From assembly GCA_905616395.1 (NCBI GenBank), contig CAJQSQ010000021.1, positions 1 through 64,000 on the forward strand: a DNA stretch of 64,000 nucleotides, given 5' to 3'. A program made the position numbers and the translations under genes. Position 1 is the stretch's first letter, and each line of letters begins with the position of its first letter. Shown here piece after piece: positions 42,096 through 49,079 of the stretch. This DNA is from an uncultured Candidatus Pelagibacter sp. (GTDB lineage: Bacteria > Pseudomonadota > Alphaproteobacteria > Pelagibacterales > Pelagibacteraceae). Under the pieces are notes generated by a model. The model saw only the letters and a list, made by a program, of their open reading frames with translations, made no database searches and was not told the DNA's origin.

Positions 42096-42424
42096 ATAGT
42101 TTTTACTGTAAAGCTATTTACAAGCACGACACCCACAACAATTAAGAATAATCCTAACACAGCTTGCCAAGATAATGATTGTTTAAAAAAAACATACCCT
42201 AATATTGCAACTGTAAATACTCCAAGACCACTCCATGTTGCATAAACAATTGCGATTGGAATTTTATCAACTACAAAAGTTATAAGATAAAAAGATAATA
42301 AATATAAAACTGCAAGAGTAGCAGTTGGAACAATCTTTGTGAAATTTTGTGAAACGGGCAACAACATTGTTCCACCTACTTCACAAAAAATTGCAATTGT
42401 TAAAATTAGATATGTTTTAATCAC
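42092..42424 (-). CDS. Small multidrug resistance (SMR) family transporter
   Basis: 110 residues, four membrane helices (about 4-21, 31-49, 58-78, 86-105). The essential membrane glutamate is in AIFCEVGGT at residue 16, and AIVYATWSGLGVFTVAILG matches the SMR signature in helix 3. SMR proteins work as antiparallel dimers, exporting quaternary ammonium cations or guanidinium in exchange for protons. A single gene suggests a homodimer. The substrate is not predictable; in a planktonic cell, export of a metabolic by-product is as likely as drug efflux. It overlaps prpE by one base. Confidence 0.88.
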   Translation of the reverse strand: MIKTYLILTIAIFCEVGGTMLLPVSQNFTKIVPTATLAVLYLLSFYLITFVVDKIPIAIVYATWSGLGVFTVAILGYVFFKQSLSWQAVLGLFLIVVGVVLVNSFTVKTI

Positions 42425-44319
42425 TACTTAAGAATATTATTTTTAATTAAATCTTCTTTGATTTCAGTTAAAATTGCAGGATCATCAATTGTTGCTGGTA
42501 TTTTATACTCTTCTTTGTCAGCAATTTTTCTAATAGTTCCTCTTAATATCTTTCCAGATCTAGTTTTTGGAAGTCTCTTAATAACAATTACAATTTTAAA
42601 TGCAGCAACAGGCCCAATGGTATCTCTAACCATTTTTATACATTCTTTTGAAATAGTTTCGTTATCTTTTTTAACACCTGTCTTTAGAACAACCAGCCCG
42701 ATTGGTAACTGTCCTTTTAATTTATCAGCAATTCCTAGTACTGCACACTCGGCAACCGATTGATGTTCTGACAAAACTTCTTCAATTGCACCAGTTGATA
42801 GCCTATGACCTGCAACATTTATAATATCATCAGTTCTAGACATTATCCAAATGTAGCCATCTTCATCTATATGACCTGCGTCATAAGTTTCATAGTACCC
42901 CTCATAATTAGTCATGTAGTTATCTTTGTATCTTTTATCTGCATTCCATAAGGTTGGAAAAGTTCCTGGAGGCAAGGGAAGCTTAACAACAATATCCCCC
43001 ATCTCATTAGGTTTTGCTAAAGTTTGATCAGGTTTCATGATTTTGACATCATACCCAGGTACAGCTTTACAGGCTGAACCATATTTTGTTTTCATCATTT
43101 CTATTCCAGTACAATTTGAACTAATTGCCCAACTTGTTTCAGTTTGCCACCAATGATCAATTACAGGAACTTTCAATAAATTTTCTGCCCACTTGATGGT
43201 ATCGGGATCTGCTCTTTCACCAGCTAAAAACAATGACTCAAATTTACTTAAATCATATTTTGAAAAAAACTTACCCTCAGGGTCTTCTTTTTTAATAGCT
43301 CTAAAAGCAGTTGGAGCTGTAAAAAGGGATTTTACTTTATAGTCTGAAATTATTTTCCAAAAAGCACCAGCATCAGGAGTGCCAACAGGCTTTCCTTCAA
43401 ATAATACTGTAGTGCAACCTTTAAATAAAGGAGCATAAACAATATATGAATGTCCAACAATCCATCCGATATCACTTGCTGACCACCAAACATCATCAGC
43501 ATCAATATTGTAAATATTTTTCATAGTCCATTTAAGAGCAACTATATGACCACCAATATCTCTAACAATTCCTTTTGGTACACCTGTAGTTCCTGAGGTA
43601 TATAAAATATAAGCTAAATCATTTGAATTCATTTCCACACAATCTACCTCTTTTGCATTTGAAAGTGCTTCACCCCAACTAATTTCTTTTGGAGCATTTA
43701 ACTCAACTGTATGATCTATTCTTTGAAATAAGATCATCTTATCTATTTTATGAGTAGCCATCTTAATTGCTGCATCAACCAATGGTTTGTACTCAACAGT
43801 TTTTCCAGGTTCAAAGCCACATGAGGCTGTAACTATTACTTTTGCTTTACTATCATCAATTCTGCTAGCAAGTTCATTAGAGGCAAAACCCCCAAACACC
43901 ACAGAGTGGATTGCTCCAATTCTTCCACATGCTAACATTGCTATAACTGCCTCTGGAATCATGGGCATGTAGATTATAACCCTATCACCTTTGTCGACTC
44001 CTTGATTTCTTAGCGCTCCTGCAAATTTTGAAACTTTTTCTCTTAATTCTTTGTAGGTAAACTGCTTTTTGTTTCCAGTTATTGGGCTATCATAGATTAA
44101 AGCAAGCTTGTCACCTCTGCCTTGATCGACATGAATGTCTAAAGCATTATAGCAAGTGTTGGTAACACCATCTTCAAACCACTTATAAAAAGGTGGATTA
44201 GATTTATTTAAAATTTTAGTTGGTTTTTTAAACCAAAAAATATCATTAGACACTTCTTGCCAAAAATCTTCAGGATTTTTTAAAGAATTTTGGTAAATAT
44301 CATTAAATTTTTTTGACAT
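42424..44319 (-). CDS. prpE: Propionyl-CoA synthetase (acyl-CoA ligase)
   Basis: 631 residues of the ANL superfamily. FWFKKPTKIL and NTCYNALDIHVDQGRGD near the N-terminus are PrpE-like rather than Acs-like; the nucleotide loop is AYILYTSGTTGVPKGIVRD, the hinge SRTDDIINVAGHRLSTG, and the acetylatable lysine is in RLPKTRSGKILRGTI near the C-terminus. It activates propionate (and possibly acetate or acrylate-type acids) with CoA and ATP. It is divergent from proteorhodopsin across a 213-base spacer. Acetate as main substrate cannot be excluded. Confidence 0.9.
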   Translation of the reverse strand: MSKKFNDIYQNSLKNPEDFWQEVSNDIFWFKKPTKILNKSNPPFYKWFEDGVTNTCYNALDIHVDQGRGDKLALIYDSPITGNKKQFTYKELREKVSKFAGALRNQGVDKGDRVIIYMPMIPEAVIAMLACGRIGAIHSVVFGGFASNELASRIDDSKAKVIVTASCGFEPGKTVEYKPLVDAAIKMATHKIDKMILFQRIDHTVELNAPKEISWGEALSNAKEVDCVEMNSNDLAYILYTSGTTGVPKGIVRDIGGHIVALKWTMKNIYNIDADDVWWSASDIGWIVGHSYIVYAPLFKGCTTVLFEGKPVGTPDAGAFWKIISDYKVKSLFTAPTAFRAIKKEDPEGKFFSKYDLSKFESLFLAGERADPDTIKWAENLLKVPVIDHWWQTETSWAISSNCTGIEMMKTKYGSACKAVPGYDVKIMKPDQTLAKPNEMGDIVVKLPLPPGTFPTLWNADKRYKDNYMTNYEGYYETYDAGHIDEDGYIWIMSRTDDIINVAGHRLSTGAIEEVLSEHQSVAECAVLGIADKLKGQLPIGLVVLKTGVKKDNETISKECIKMVRDTIGPVAAFKIVIVIKRLPKTRSGKILRGTIRKIADKEEYKIPATIDDPAILTEIKEDLIKNNILK

Positions 44320-44462
44320 ATTATTTGATTCTATTTTGCTGTTTTTTTTGCTTATTAAGTTAAAAATTGTATTAAAATTTAAAAAGTAAGTAAAATCAAT
44401 ACAAATTAGATGTAATTAAGCCTTCTAAAAACTAGATAACTTTGATAGTTAAACCTCAACCT

Positions 44463-44500
44463 GACTTAAGCATTAGTTTAAGTCTAGTTTATATAAACTA
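44463..44500. promoter_or_regulatory. Two adjacent inverted repeats upstream of proteorhodopsin
   Basis: First, GACTTAAGC / GTTTAAGTC at 44463-44471 and 44476-44484 (nine pairs with one G-U, loop ATTA). Immediately after it, 44485-44500 is the perfect 16-base palindrome TAGTTTATATAAACTA. No T run follows, so it does not look like a terminator. They end 32 bases before the preferred proteorhodopsin start, where a dimeric regulator or 5'-UTR structure could act. Apart from these, the 44320-44532 spacer holds only a weak promoter-like TTGCTT-16-TATTAA at 44348-44375. Confidence 0.55.
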
Positions 44501-44532
44501 AAAGTTAAAACTAACAAAAGATGGAGTTTTTT

Positions 44533-45303
44533 ATGAAAAAACTAAAATTGTTTGCTCTTACAGCTGTAGCCCTAATTGGTGCTTCAGGTGTAGCAAACGC
44601 TGAGACTGCGATGTTAGCATCTGACGACTTTGTTGGAATCTCGTTTTGGGTGATTTCAATGGCTATGTTAGCAGCAACTGCTTTCTTTTTCTTAGAAGCA
44701 GGAAGTGTTGCTTCTGGCTGGAGAACGTCAATAATTGTTGCTGGTCTAGTAACTGGTATCGCTTTTATACATTACATGTACATGAGAGATATATGGGTAA
44801 CAACTGGTGAGTCACCAACTGTTTACAGATATATTGACTGGTTAATCACTGTTCCATTACAGATGGTAGAATTTTACTTAATTCTAGCTGCTGTAGGAAA
44901 AGCAAATGCTGGAATATTCTGGAGATTGTTAATTGGTACAGTAGTAATGCTACTTGGTGGATACTTTGGAGAAGCAGGATACATTAACGCTACACTTGGT
45001 TTTGTAATCGGTATGGCTGGATGGTTCTACATTCTTTATGAAGTGTTCTCAGGTGAAGCAGGTAAAGCTGCAGCAAAAAGTGGTAACAAAGCACTTGTTA
45101 CTGCATTTGGTGCAATGAGAATGATTATTACAGTAGGTTGGGCTATCTACCCATTAGGTTACGTATTTGGTTACCTAACAGGTGGTGTAGATGCTAACTC
45201 ACTTAATGTTATTTATAATCTTGCTGACTTCTTAAACAAAATTGCATTTGGTCTAGTAATTTGGGCTGCAGCAACGCAATCAGGTGGAAGAAAAGCTAAG
45301 TAA
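44533..45303 (+). CDS. Proteorhodopsin, blue-absorbing type
   Basis: 256-residue retinal-binding proton pump. GGAG at 44523-44526 lies six bases before the ATG at 44533 and fixes the start there rather than at 44521. A signal peptide of about 23 residues (LFALTAVALIGASGVANA) precedes seven helices. Counterion and donor residues are Asp102 and Glu113, His80 pairs with Asp102, and the Schiff-base lysine is Lys236 (ADFLNKIAFG); these correspond to D97, E108, H75 and K231 of green proteorhodopsin. Gln110 stands at the L/Q105 tuning site, predicting blue absorption. It has its own strong terminator; ferredoxin follows. Retinal-synthesis genes are not in the window. Confidence 0.98.
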   Translation: MKKLKLFALTAVALIGASGVANAETAMLASDDFVGISFWVISMAMLAATAFFFLEAGSVASGWRTSIIVAGLVTGIAFIHYMYMRDIWVTTGESPTVYRYIDWLITVPLQMVEFYLILAAVGKANAGIFWRLLIGTVVMLLGGYFGEAGYINATLGFVIGMAGWFYILYEVFSGEAGKAAAKSGNKALVTAFGAMRMIITVGWAIYPLGYVFGYLTGGVDANSLNVIYNLADFLNKIAFGLVIWAAATQSGGRKAK

Positions 45304-45327
45304 TTAGTAACACGTAAATAATTTAAG

Positions 45328-45366
45328 AAAGGGCGAGTACACTTTGTGTACTTGCCCTTTTTTTTT
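45328..45366 (+). terminator. Rho-independent terminator after proteorhodopsin
   Basis: A 15-base-pair stem, AAAGGGCGAGTACAC with GTGTACTTGCCCTTT (one G-T pair), a TTT loop, and a T tract running to 45366. It lies 25 bases after the stop codon and is the most stable hairpin I found. It separates the highly expressed proteorhodopsin from the ferredoxin gene. Confidence 0.95.
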
Positions 45367-45379
45367 AAATTACTATATA
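45352..45379 (+). promoter_or_regulatory. Possible ferredoxin promoter overlapping the terminator
   Basis: TTGCCC at 45352-45357, inside the right arm of the proteorhodopsin terminator, and TATATA at 45374-45379 are 16 bases apart and end eight bases before the ferredoxin ATG. If real, terminator and promoter share bases. Such short AT-rich matches are common here, so support is modest. Confidence 0.35.
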
Positions 45380-45386
45380 TAAACCA

Positions 45387-45707
45387 ATGGCTAAAGTTAC
45401 CTACATAGAACATAGTGGAAATTCACACACCATAGAAATAGCTAATGGATTGAGTGTAATGGAAGGTGCTGTTCAAAATGATATTCCAGGAATTGATGCT
45501 GATTGTGGTGGAGGTATGGCTTGTGCTACTTGCCATGTTTATGTCAAAGAAGATTGGTTTGATAAACTTTCAAAAAAAGAAGATGGAGAAGAGGACATGC
45601 TGGATATGGCATTTGAGCCTAACAAGTTTAGTAGATTAAGTTGCCAATTATTAATTTCAGATGAATTAGATGGACTAATAGTTAGTCTTCCATCAAAACA
45701 AGGTTAA
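45387..45707 (+). CDS. 2Fe-2S ferredoxin, adrenodoxin type
   Basis: 106 residues. The cluster ligands are in [15 protein letters not shown] (Cys-x5-Cys-x2-Cys) and the later SRLSCQLLI, the spacing of adrenodoxin/putidaredoxin ferredoxins. Such proteins pass single electrons from a flavoprotein reductase to P450s or to Fe-S assembly. The next gene starts directly after its stop and is a plausible reductase partner. The same PR-ferredoxin-reductase order is known from cultured SAR11. Confidence 0.94.
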   Translation: MAKVTYIEHSGNSHTIEIANGLSVMEGAVQNDIPGIDADCGGGMACATCHVYVKEDWFDKLSKKEDGEEDMLDMAFEPNKFSRLSCQLLISDELDGLIVSLPSKQG

Positions 45708-46724
45708 ATGATTAAAACAGACACTTTAATAATAGGTGCAGGACCAGTTGGATTGTTTTGTGTTCATCAATTAGGAATAATTGGATTAAAATGTGAAGTA
45801 GTGGACAACCTAGATAAAATTGGTGGTCAGTGTATCGAACTTTATCCAGACAAACCTATTTATGATATTCCTGCAGTTCCTGAATGCACTGGAGAGGAAT
45901 TAACTAATAATCTAATTGAACAAATAAAAGCATTTAAAACAAACTTTCATTTGAATGAAAGAGTGGAGGAAATTAAAAAAGTTGAAAAAAAATGGATTAC
46001 AAAAACTAATAAAGGAACTGAATTTGAGTCATCAAGTATAATTATAGCTGCAGGAGTAGGTTCATTTGAGCCAAGAAAATTTCCAACAAAAGAAATTGAA
46101 AAGTACGAAGGAAAAGAGATACTTTATTCAATTAAAGACAAAACACTCTTTAAAGATAAGACAGTTTGCATTTTTGGAGGAGGGGACTCGGCTTTAGATT
46201 GGGCAATTGAACTATCAGGTACATCTAAAGTTGTATTAGTTCACAGAAGAGATGATTTTAGAGGAATGCAAGCGAGCATTGATAAGGCTAATCAATTAAA
46301 AAAAGAGGGTAAAATAGAAATTTACACAAAGTATCAACTCGATTCTGTCCAAGGGAAAGAGAAAGTTGAAAGCATTAATATAAAACATGATGATAAAACC
46401 ATAAAAGAAATTAAAACAGATTATATACTAGGTTTTTTTGGATTAATAATGCAACTTGGGCCTATTGCAGAATGGGGTTTAAATTTAGATAAAAAAACAG
46501 TTCCAGTTAATACTGAAAGCTTTGAAACTAATAAAGAGGGAATTTTTGCAATTGGAGATATTTGCTCTTATCCTGGAAAACTTAAATTAATTCTATCAGG
46601 CTTTCATGAGGGAGCATTAGCTGCAAGAGGATGCTTTAAATATGCAAAACCCGATGAAAAATATAGATTTGAATTCACCACATCTTCAAAAACAGTTAAA
46701 GAACGACTAGGTGTGAAGGAGTGA
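45708..46724 (+). CDS. Ferredoxin-NADP+ reductase, thioredoxin-reductase-like
   Basis: 338-residue two-domain flavoprotein. FAD motif IIGAGPVGLFCVHQLG at the N-terminus, then GGQCIELYPDKPIYDIPAVPE, the NADPH motif FGGGDSALDWAIELS with VHRRDDFRGM, and the C-terminal FAD loop IFAIGDICSYPGKLKLILSGFHEGALAA. The redox CxxC of true thioredoxin reductases is missing from the NADPH domain, which marks it as the TrxR-like ferredoxin-NADP reductase class, even though relatives are often labelled trxB. It abuts the ferredoxin gene, and the next GTG overlaps its stop. Confidence 0.92.
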   Translation: MIKTDTLIIGAGPVGLFCVHQLGIIGLKCEVVDNLDKIGGQCIELYPDKPIYDIPAVPECTGEELTNNLIEQIKAFKTNFHLNERVEEIKKVEKKWITKTNKGTEFESSSIIIAAGVGSFEPRKFPTKEIEKYEGKEILYSIKDKTLFKDKTVCIFGGGDSALDWAIELSGTSKVVLVHRRDDFRGMQASIDKANQLKKEGKIEIYTKYQLDSVQGKEKVESINIKHDDKTIKEIKTDYILGFFGLIMQLGPIAEWGLNLDKKTVPVNTESFETNKEGIFAIGDICSYPGKLKLILSGFHEGALAARGCFKYAKPDEKYRFEFTTSSKTVKERLGVKE

Positions 46725-47347
46725 TTGAGCTCTTCAGTTCTGACACTCCAAATGGAAAAAAAATAAGTATATTATTAGAAGAGATAGGTTGTGATTTTAA
46801 ATTTACAGCAATTGATTTATCAAAAGATGATCAATTTAAACCTGATTTTAAAAAGATAAGCCCCTTTAGCAAGATTCCCGTAATAATAGATCATGAAAAT
46901 AATGAATCAGTATTTGAGTCTGGAGCGATCCTTATGTATTTAGCAAATAAATATAACAAGTTTTATGAAGTTAAAGATCGTAATGTTATAAACCAATGGT
47001 TGATGGCACAGATGGGAACTATTGGACCAATGCTTGGGCAACATCATCAGTTCCATCATTATAATCCTGGTAAAAGTCAATTTGGAGAAGAAAGGTTTTT
47101 TAAAATTGCCAAAAGACTTTATGGTGAGTTAGATGAAAGGTTGTTTTCATCAAAATATTTAGCTGGGGATGATTATACAATTGCAGATATTGCAACATGG
47201 CCTTGGATTGCAAGACATGAATGGCATGATATTGGGCTTAAGAATTATAAGAATTTGTCAAGATGGTATATCGATATCTCTAAAAGAGAAGCTGTAATAA
47301 AAGGATATCAGTTTATAAATAAAAAAGAGTTTCCTCCCCAACCTTAA
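46721..47347 (+). CDS. Glutathione S-transferase family protein (YfcG-like)
   Basis: 208 residues: N-terminal thioredoxin fold with SSDTPNGKKISILLEE and KIPVIIDHENNESVFESGAIL, then an all-helical domain including MAQMGTIGPMLGQHHQFHHY and LAGDDYTIADIATWPW. The TPNGKK start and GQHHQF motif are those of YfcG/YghU nu-class enzymes, which reduce disulfides using two glutathiones rather than conjugating toxins. GTG start at 46721 overlaps the reductase stop by four bases, so it is likely part of the ferredoxin-reductase operon. Confidence 0.9.
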   Translation: MIELFSSDTPNGKKISILLEEIGCDFKFTAIDLSKDDQFKPDFKKISPFSKIPVIIDHENNESVFESGAILMYLANKYNKFYEVKDRNVINQWLMAQMGTIGPMLGQHHQFHHYNPGKSQFGEERFFKIAKRLYGELDERLFSSKYLAGDDYTIADIATWPWIARHEWHDIGLKNYKNLSRWYIDISKREAVIKGYQFINKKEFPPQP

Positions 47348-47351
47348 CCTC

Positions 47352-47447
47352 TTAACTTATTAGCCTGTAGATAGAGCCCAAGATCCCATTTCCTGATAAT
47401 TCTATAGCCAGTACAATAACAATAATTAATATTAATTTTTTGTTCAT
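47352..47447 (-). CDS. Small membrane protein ORF, 31 residues
   Basis: ATG at 47447, TAA at 47352. Short basic start MNKK, then a hydrophobic stretch LILIIVIVLAIEL and a glycine-containing tail GNGILGSIYRLIS: a single-pass membrane peptide by appearance. Its ATG overlaps the TGA of the 38-codon ORF upstream (ATGA at 47444-47447), a coupling signature that chance ORFs rarely show. It ends four bases from the GST stop on the other strand. No known family recognised. Support is architectural only; expression and conservation are unproven. Confidence 0.5.
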   Translation of the reverse strand: MNKKLILIIVIVLAIELSGNGILGSIYRLIS

Positions 47448-47560
47448 TTAATAAATAAATATAATAATAAAACTATCCAAATCAAAGCATAATAATAAAA
47501 AATATGTTTTTTAGCAAAAGTAAATGCAATTGAATTTTTTCTAGAGTTATTTTTTTTCAT
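47444..47560 (-). CDS. Small membrane protein ORF, 38 residues
   Basis: ATG at 47560, TGA at 47444. A basic, Ser/Asn-rich start (MKKNNSRKNS, then FAKKH) precedes a strongly hydrophobic end, YYYALIWIVLLLYLFIK, which predicts one C-terminal helix with a positive N-side. It overlaps the 31-residue ORF by four bases. There is no clear Shine-Dalgarno (only GGAT directly before the ATG). The pair fills a 260-base spacer between GST and MOSC genes that otherwise looks empty. No family recognised. Confidence 0.5.
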   Translation of the reverse strand: MKKNNSRKNSIAFTFAKKHIFYYYALIWIVLLLYLFIK

Positions 47561-47608
47561 ATCCAATTACAAATAGCCTTTTTTTCAAGAATTGGTATAA
47601 AATATTAT

Positions 47609-48388
47609 ATGTATGGAGTTATTTCTTTAATATACTTTAGCCCTGTAAAATCTTTATCTTTTGTGAATATTGAATCATGCGAGATTAAAAAAGATTTAGG
47701 AATTGTGAATGATAGAAAATTTTCTTTTTCAAGAATTATTGACAAAAACAAAGCACTCTTAATTGAGAAAAACCCAAATGAACGAAAACTTGATAATTTT
47801 TTATCGTTAAAAAACTCCCCAGTTTTAAATAAATATAATTTTACATACACAGGTAATAAATTAACGTTAACACTTGGTGGTAAAGAGCTAATTTCTATAA
47901 TTGCTGATAACCCAGAGCAAAGATCTAAACTTATAAATAAACTCACAGATTTAGAAGGCTTATTAATGAAACCAATTTATTTACTACAAAATAGTGAATT
48001 TCCCTTTTATGACACCTCACATTCAAATAAAATTTTTAATTCTATATCTCTTGTAAACCTTAAAAGTATTCAAGATTTTGAAAAAAAAATTAATGAAAAA
48101 GTTGAATTACAAAGATTTAGAGGAAATTTTTATATTGATGGAGTAGATGCTTGGGAAGAGCGTAAATGGATTGGAAAAACTATAAAAATTAACAATACTT
48201 ATTTTAAAGTAGAAAAAAATATTCCACGTTGTGTTGCAATTAATTTAAAGCCAAAAACAGATGATAGTGAACTTAATTTACTTCATTCTCTAAAAAAAAA
48301 TTACAATCACTTTGATATGGGTATTTATTTAAGAGCGTTAAATGGTGGTAAAATAAAAGTTGGACATACAATAGAGATAGAAAATTAA
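47609..48388 (+). CDS. MOSC-domain protein
   Basis: 259 residues: a MOSC N-terminal beta-barrel (ISLIYFSPVKSLSFVNI, LGIVNDRKFSFSR) followed by a MOSC domain with FRGNFYIDGVDAWEERKWIG and the conserved Cys in NIPRCVAI. MOSC proteins handle sulfur bound to molybdenum cofactor or act in mARC-type N-oxide reduction. No molybdenum cofactor gene is visible in the window, so the role is open. Convergent with dksA; an AATAATTTT/AAAATTATT hairpin at 48388-48407 may serve as a weak shared terminator. Confidence 0.85.
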   Translation: MYGVISLIYFSPVKSLSFVNIESCEIKKDLGIVNDRKFSFSRIIDKNKALLIEKNPNERKLDNFLSLKNSPVLNKYNFTYTGNKLTLTLGGKELISIIADNPEQRSKLINKLTDLEGLLMKPIYLLQNSEFPFYDTSHSNKIFNSISLVNLKSIQDFEKKINEKVELQRFRGNFYIDGVDAWEERKWIGKTIKINNTYFKVEKNIPRCVAINLKPKTDDSELNLLHSLKKNYNHFDMGIYLRALNGGKIKVGHTIEIEN

Positions 48389-48432
48389 ATAATTTTCAAA
48401 AATTATTGTTGATCTAAGTTAAGAAAAAAACC

Positions 48433-48975
48433 TTAATCGTCAGCGTATACTTTTTCATCTTTCTCATGCTTTTCTTGAGCTGCAATACAAAGATGAGCAA
48501 CCGGTCTTGCCATCAACCTTTTTAATCCAATTGGCTCAGCAGTTTCCGCACAAAATCCAAAAGTTTTATCTTTTATTCTTATTAAAGCTTGGTCAATTTT
48601 AGAAATTAATTTAATTTGTCTATTAATTGCTTTCATTTCTACATTTTTATCTGTGTAAGAGCTTGCTTGATCTACAATATCTGCTGAAACACTATTGTCA
48701 TCCATTGACCCATGGTAAAGGGCTTCATTATTTGCTTTTACTAGTTCTTTTTTCCACTCAGTAAGTTTTATTTTGAAAAAGGATAAGTGCTTATCACACA
48801 TATATTTCTCTGTATCCTTTGGAATGTATGTTTTTGAAATTTTAATTGGTGCCTTTATTTTGTTTTCAGTAGTGGAAACTTTTTTTGTTGGTTTAGTTGA
48901 CTTTTTGATTGAGGTAACTACCTTTTTTGCTTTAACGGATGTTTTTCTAGTAGGTGATTTTAAGATTTTTGGCAT
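48433..48975 (-). CDS. dksA: DksA/TraR family transcription factor
   Basis: 180 residues from the ATG at 48975; a longer in-frame start at 49089 is excluded by the promoter at 48998-49025. A Lys/Thr/Ser-rich disordered tail of about 60 residues is followed by the DksA coiled coil (KLTEWKKELVKANNEA to IKLISKIDQALIRI) and the globular tip DKTFGFCAETAEPIGLKRLMARP. Only two of the four zinc cysteines remain (Cys in GFCAET and HLCIAA), as in several alphaproteobacterial DksA proteins. DksA enters the RNA polymerase secondary channel with ppGpp. The basic tail is unusual. Confidence 0.9.
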   Translation of the reverse strand: MPKILKSPTRKTSVKAKKVVTSIKKSTKPTKKVSTTENKIKAPIKISKTYIPKDTEKYMCDKHLSFFKIKLTEWKKELVKANNEALYHGSMDDNSVSADIVDQASSYTDKNVEMKAINRQIKLISKIDQALIRIKDKTFGFCAETAEPIGLKRLMARPVAHLCIAAQEKHEKDEKVYADD

Positions 48976-48997
48976 ATATATAATTTTAAGTGGCCGG

Positions 48998-49025
48998 AGT
49001 ATATTCAGCAATAAATACGTGTCAA
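48998..49025 (-). promoter_or_regulatory. Promoter of dksA
   Basis: Read on minus: TTGACA (49025-49020), 16 bases, TATACT (49003-48998). This is the closest match to the sigma-70 consensus in the window and implies a start of transcription about 15 bases before the dksA ATG at 48975. Confidence 0.75.
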
Positions 49026-49049
49026 GTAAGCTTAATTCATATAAATTCG

Positions 49050-49079
49050 ATAAAATGTTAATCAATAAAATGTTAATCA
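49050..49079 (+). repeat. Tandem duplication at the glycosyltransferase start
   Basis: Two exact copies of a 15-base unit, ATAAAATGTTAATCA, at 49050-49064 and 49065-49079, with the first six bases of a third following. Each copy contains an in-frame ATG, so the protein begins either MLINKMLINK or MLINK. Confidence 0.85.

Noticed and set aside
48388..48407. AATAATTTT/AAAATTATT hairpin between MOSC and dksA
   Set aside because: The stem is purely A/T and has no T run; it is too weak to list as a terminator, though it may act as one.
48773..49054. Long start for the GT-C glycosyltransferase at 48773
   Set aside because: The extra 94 residues are antisense to dksA and its consensus promoter.
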